6,937 bases of DNA from CAYZJD01 sp964478455 (GTDB lineage Bacteria; Acidobacteriota; Terriglobia; Bryobacterales; Bryobacteraceae), in the NCBI GenBank assembly GCA_964478455.1, contig CAYZJD010000260.1:1-6937 (forward strand), given 5' to 3'. The stretch's first letter is position 1. Every line of letters starts with the position of its first letter. A program made the position numbers and the translations under genes. The notes beneath the pieces are model-generated. The model saw nothing but the letters and a program-made list of their open reading frames with translations. It was not told where the DNA came from and ran no database searches. Positions 5,891 to 6,937 of the stretch are shown piece by piece.

Positions 5891-6088
5891 TCAGATCGAC
5901 ACAAAAGCGCTCGTGCCGGACTTTGTGATCGCATTCAGGCTGCCGCCAGTGGAGCGCCGGCACTCGGCGGAGTAGCCGGTGGCCACCACCTGGAATTCCT
6001 GAATCGCGCTTTGCGGCTCCGTGAAGATAATGAAGTTGGATCGTTCGCCGCCGCTAATGCCGCCGACCAGATGAATCCCGAGCGGCAA
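5891..6088 (-). pseudogene. Remnant of an Oar-like TonB-dependent receptor gene (plug region)
   Basis: The minus frame encodes SAIQEFQVVATGYSAECRRS and then STGGSLNAITKSGTSAF. This matches the plug-domain signature of Oar-like, carboxypeptidase-regulatory-domain TonB receptors, usually written as IQEFQV, YSAEFGRSTGG and NxxTKSGTNxFHG. Such proteins are about 1,000 residues or more; here about 65 residues survive before a TGA (5893-5891), and the next block (FHG and the barrel strands) is missing. The frame stays open upstream only to about 6118, with no ATG or ribosome binding site, and then runs into aroC on the other strand. ECRRS replaces the common EFGRS, another sign of decay. The first part, containing GGISGGERSNFIIF, looks like a worn version of the family's RSNNFTxDG segment. 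The 3' flank to the antitoxin gene (5753-5890) shows no further recognisable receptor sequence. Confidence 0.75.
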
Positions 6089-6123
6089 GAAAGTTGCCCG
6101 CGCGCGGCGACGTTCGCTAGGAT

Positions 6124-6127
6124 GAAG
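6124..6127 (+). promoter_or_regulatory. Candidate ribosome binding site deciding the aroC start
   Basis: GAAG lies nine bases before the ATG at 6137, inside a longer AGGATGAAG stretch (6119-6127). The alternative upstream ATG (6122) has its only purine-rich bases directly abutting it, which favours 6137. Confidence 0.45.
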
Positions 6128-6136
6128 TCCTTAAGG

Positions 6137-6937
6137 ATGTTGCGCTTCGAAACCGCCGGCGAATCCCACGGGGAGTACCTGGTGGCAACTCTAGTCGGAC
6201 TCCCTGCGGGCGTGCCGGTCTCCCTGGACACGATTAACCGGGAACTCTGGCGGCGGCAGCAAGGTTACGGGCGCGGGGGGCGCCAGAAGATCGAGGCGGA
6301 CCGGGTGGAAGTTGTGGCCGGGGTGCGCCACTCGCAGACGATCGGCTCGCCTGTGGCGTTGCTGATCCGCAACAAGGACTGGGAGAACTGGAGCGAAGCG
6401 CTGCCAGTGGAGGACGCCGAGGGCGCCGAGGACAAGAAGAAGCCAGTCACGCGGCCACGCCCCGGACACGCGGACCTGGCCGGCGCGATCAAGTACAACT
6501 TTCACGACGCCCGCTACGTGCTCGAACGCGCCAGCGCGCGAGAGACGGCGGCGCGGGTGGCGGCCGGAGCGGTCGCCAAGTGCTTCCTGCGCGAGTTCGG
6601 CGTGGAAGTGCTGAGCCACGTGATCGCCGTAGGCGGAGCGCGTTTAGGGCGCGCGGCGTCCTGGGATGAGATCGTTGCGCTCAGCCGCCGCGATGAAGTG
6701 CTCCTGGGTTGCGTGGATGCGGAAGCGGAGCAGCGGATGAAGGAAGTGGTTGACGAGGCGTACCGTACCGGCGACACGGTCGGCGGCGTTTTCGAGGTGG
6801 TCGCGCACAACGTGCCGCCGGGGCTGGGCTCGCACACCACCTGGGACTCGCGGCTCGACGGCCGCATCGCCCAGGCGATCGTTTCCATCCAAGCGGTGAA
6901 GGGCGTGGAGATCGGGGACGCCGAGGAGGCCTCGGCG
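6137..6937 (+). CDS. aroC: Chorismate synthase (AroC), 3'-truncated by window edge
   Basis: AroC makes chorismate from 5-enolpyruvylshikimate-3-phosphate using reduced FMN, the last step of the shikimate pathway feeding aromatic amino acids, folate and quinones. The window holds 267 residues of an enzyme of about 360-390; the frame is open to the last base. Visible marks are MLRFETAGESHGEYL, with the catalytic-type His11 in GESHG, and GYGRGGRQKIEAD (43-55) for FMN/substrate phosphate binding. They continue with TIGSPVAL, then RNKDWENW (78-85), RPRPGHADL (106-114) with the second conserved His111, and ERASARETAARVAAGAV (130-146), which fits the second chorismate synthase signature. The third signature lies beyond the window. 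An in-frame ATG at 6122 would add five residues (MKSLR); I prefer 6137 for its ribosome binding site and the family's usual N-terminus. It faces away from the receptor remnant and has no other shikimate gene beside it here. Confidence 0.97.
   Translation, partial: MLRFETAGESHGEYLVATLVGLPAGVPVSLDTINRELWRRQQGYGRGGRQKIEADRVEVVAGVRHSQTIGSPVALLIRNKDWENWSEALPVEDAEGAEDKKKPVTRPRPGHADLAGAIKYNFHDARYVLERASARETAARVAAGAVAKCFLREFGVEVLSHVIAVGGARLGRAASWDEIVALSRRDEVLLGCVDAEAEQRMKEVVDEAYRTGDTVGGVFEVVAHNVPPGLGSHTTWDSRLDGRIAQAIVSIQAVKGVEIGDAEEASA

Noticed and set aside
6191..6888. Minus-strand open frames opposite aroC
   Set aside because: They are antisense to a well-conserved chorismate synthase and carry no domain pattern.
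1..6937. A CRISPR array, tRNA, rRNA, riboswitch or intact mobile element
   Set aside because: No regularly spaced repeats, tRNA-like cloverleaf, rRNA segment, transposase motif or terminal inverted repeats were seen by eye on either strand.

Overview
The window is GC-rich coding DNA that most likely comes from an Acidobacteriota genome of the Bryobacter/Solibacter type. This is an inference from three things: the style of the proteins, a degraded fragment of an Oar/TonB-dependent-receptor-like gene of a kind greatly expanded in that phylum, and degenerate heptamer repeats between genes. No rRNA, tRNA, CRISPR array, IS element or phage gene was recognised.

Layout, left to right. (1) The 3' part of an ornithine cyclodeaminase/mu-crystallin family gene (+), cut by the left edge. 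(2) Two small minus-strand genes (1295-1011, then 936-712), both encoding Cys-rich zinc-ribbon-like proteins of unknown function; the second overlaps the end of the cyclodeaminase gene tail to tail. (3) A 144-base divergent intergenic region, then fabD (+), the malonyl-CoA:ACP transacylase, followed 15 bases later by a gene for a SurA/parvulin-like peptidyl-prolyl isomerase lipoprotein (+). (4) Converging on that gene with a 9-base gap, a minus-strand gene for a 503-residue membrane-anchored, low-complexity protein with a conserved-looking C-terminal tail. (5) A 235-base non-coding stretch with a degenerate heptamer repeat. (6) A minus-strand toxin-antitoxin pair: a short acidic helical antitoxin candidate and a MazF/PemK-family toxin overlapping it by 20 bases. 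(7) A short remnant of an Oar-like TonB-dependent receptor (minus). (8) The 5' part of aroC (+), chorismate synthase, cut by the right edge.

The window mixes core metabolism (fatty-acid initiation, shikimate pathway, envelope protein folding) with small accessory genes. FabD and the isomerase are probably co-transcribed. The zinc-ribbon pair is probably a second transcription unit and the toxin-antitoxin pair a third. No complete new multi-gene system is evident. The best candidates for follow-up are the antitoxin without a recognisable DNA-binding fold, the 503-residue membrane protein and the zinc-ribbon pair.
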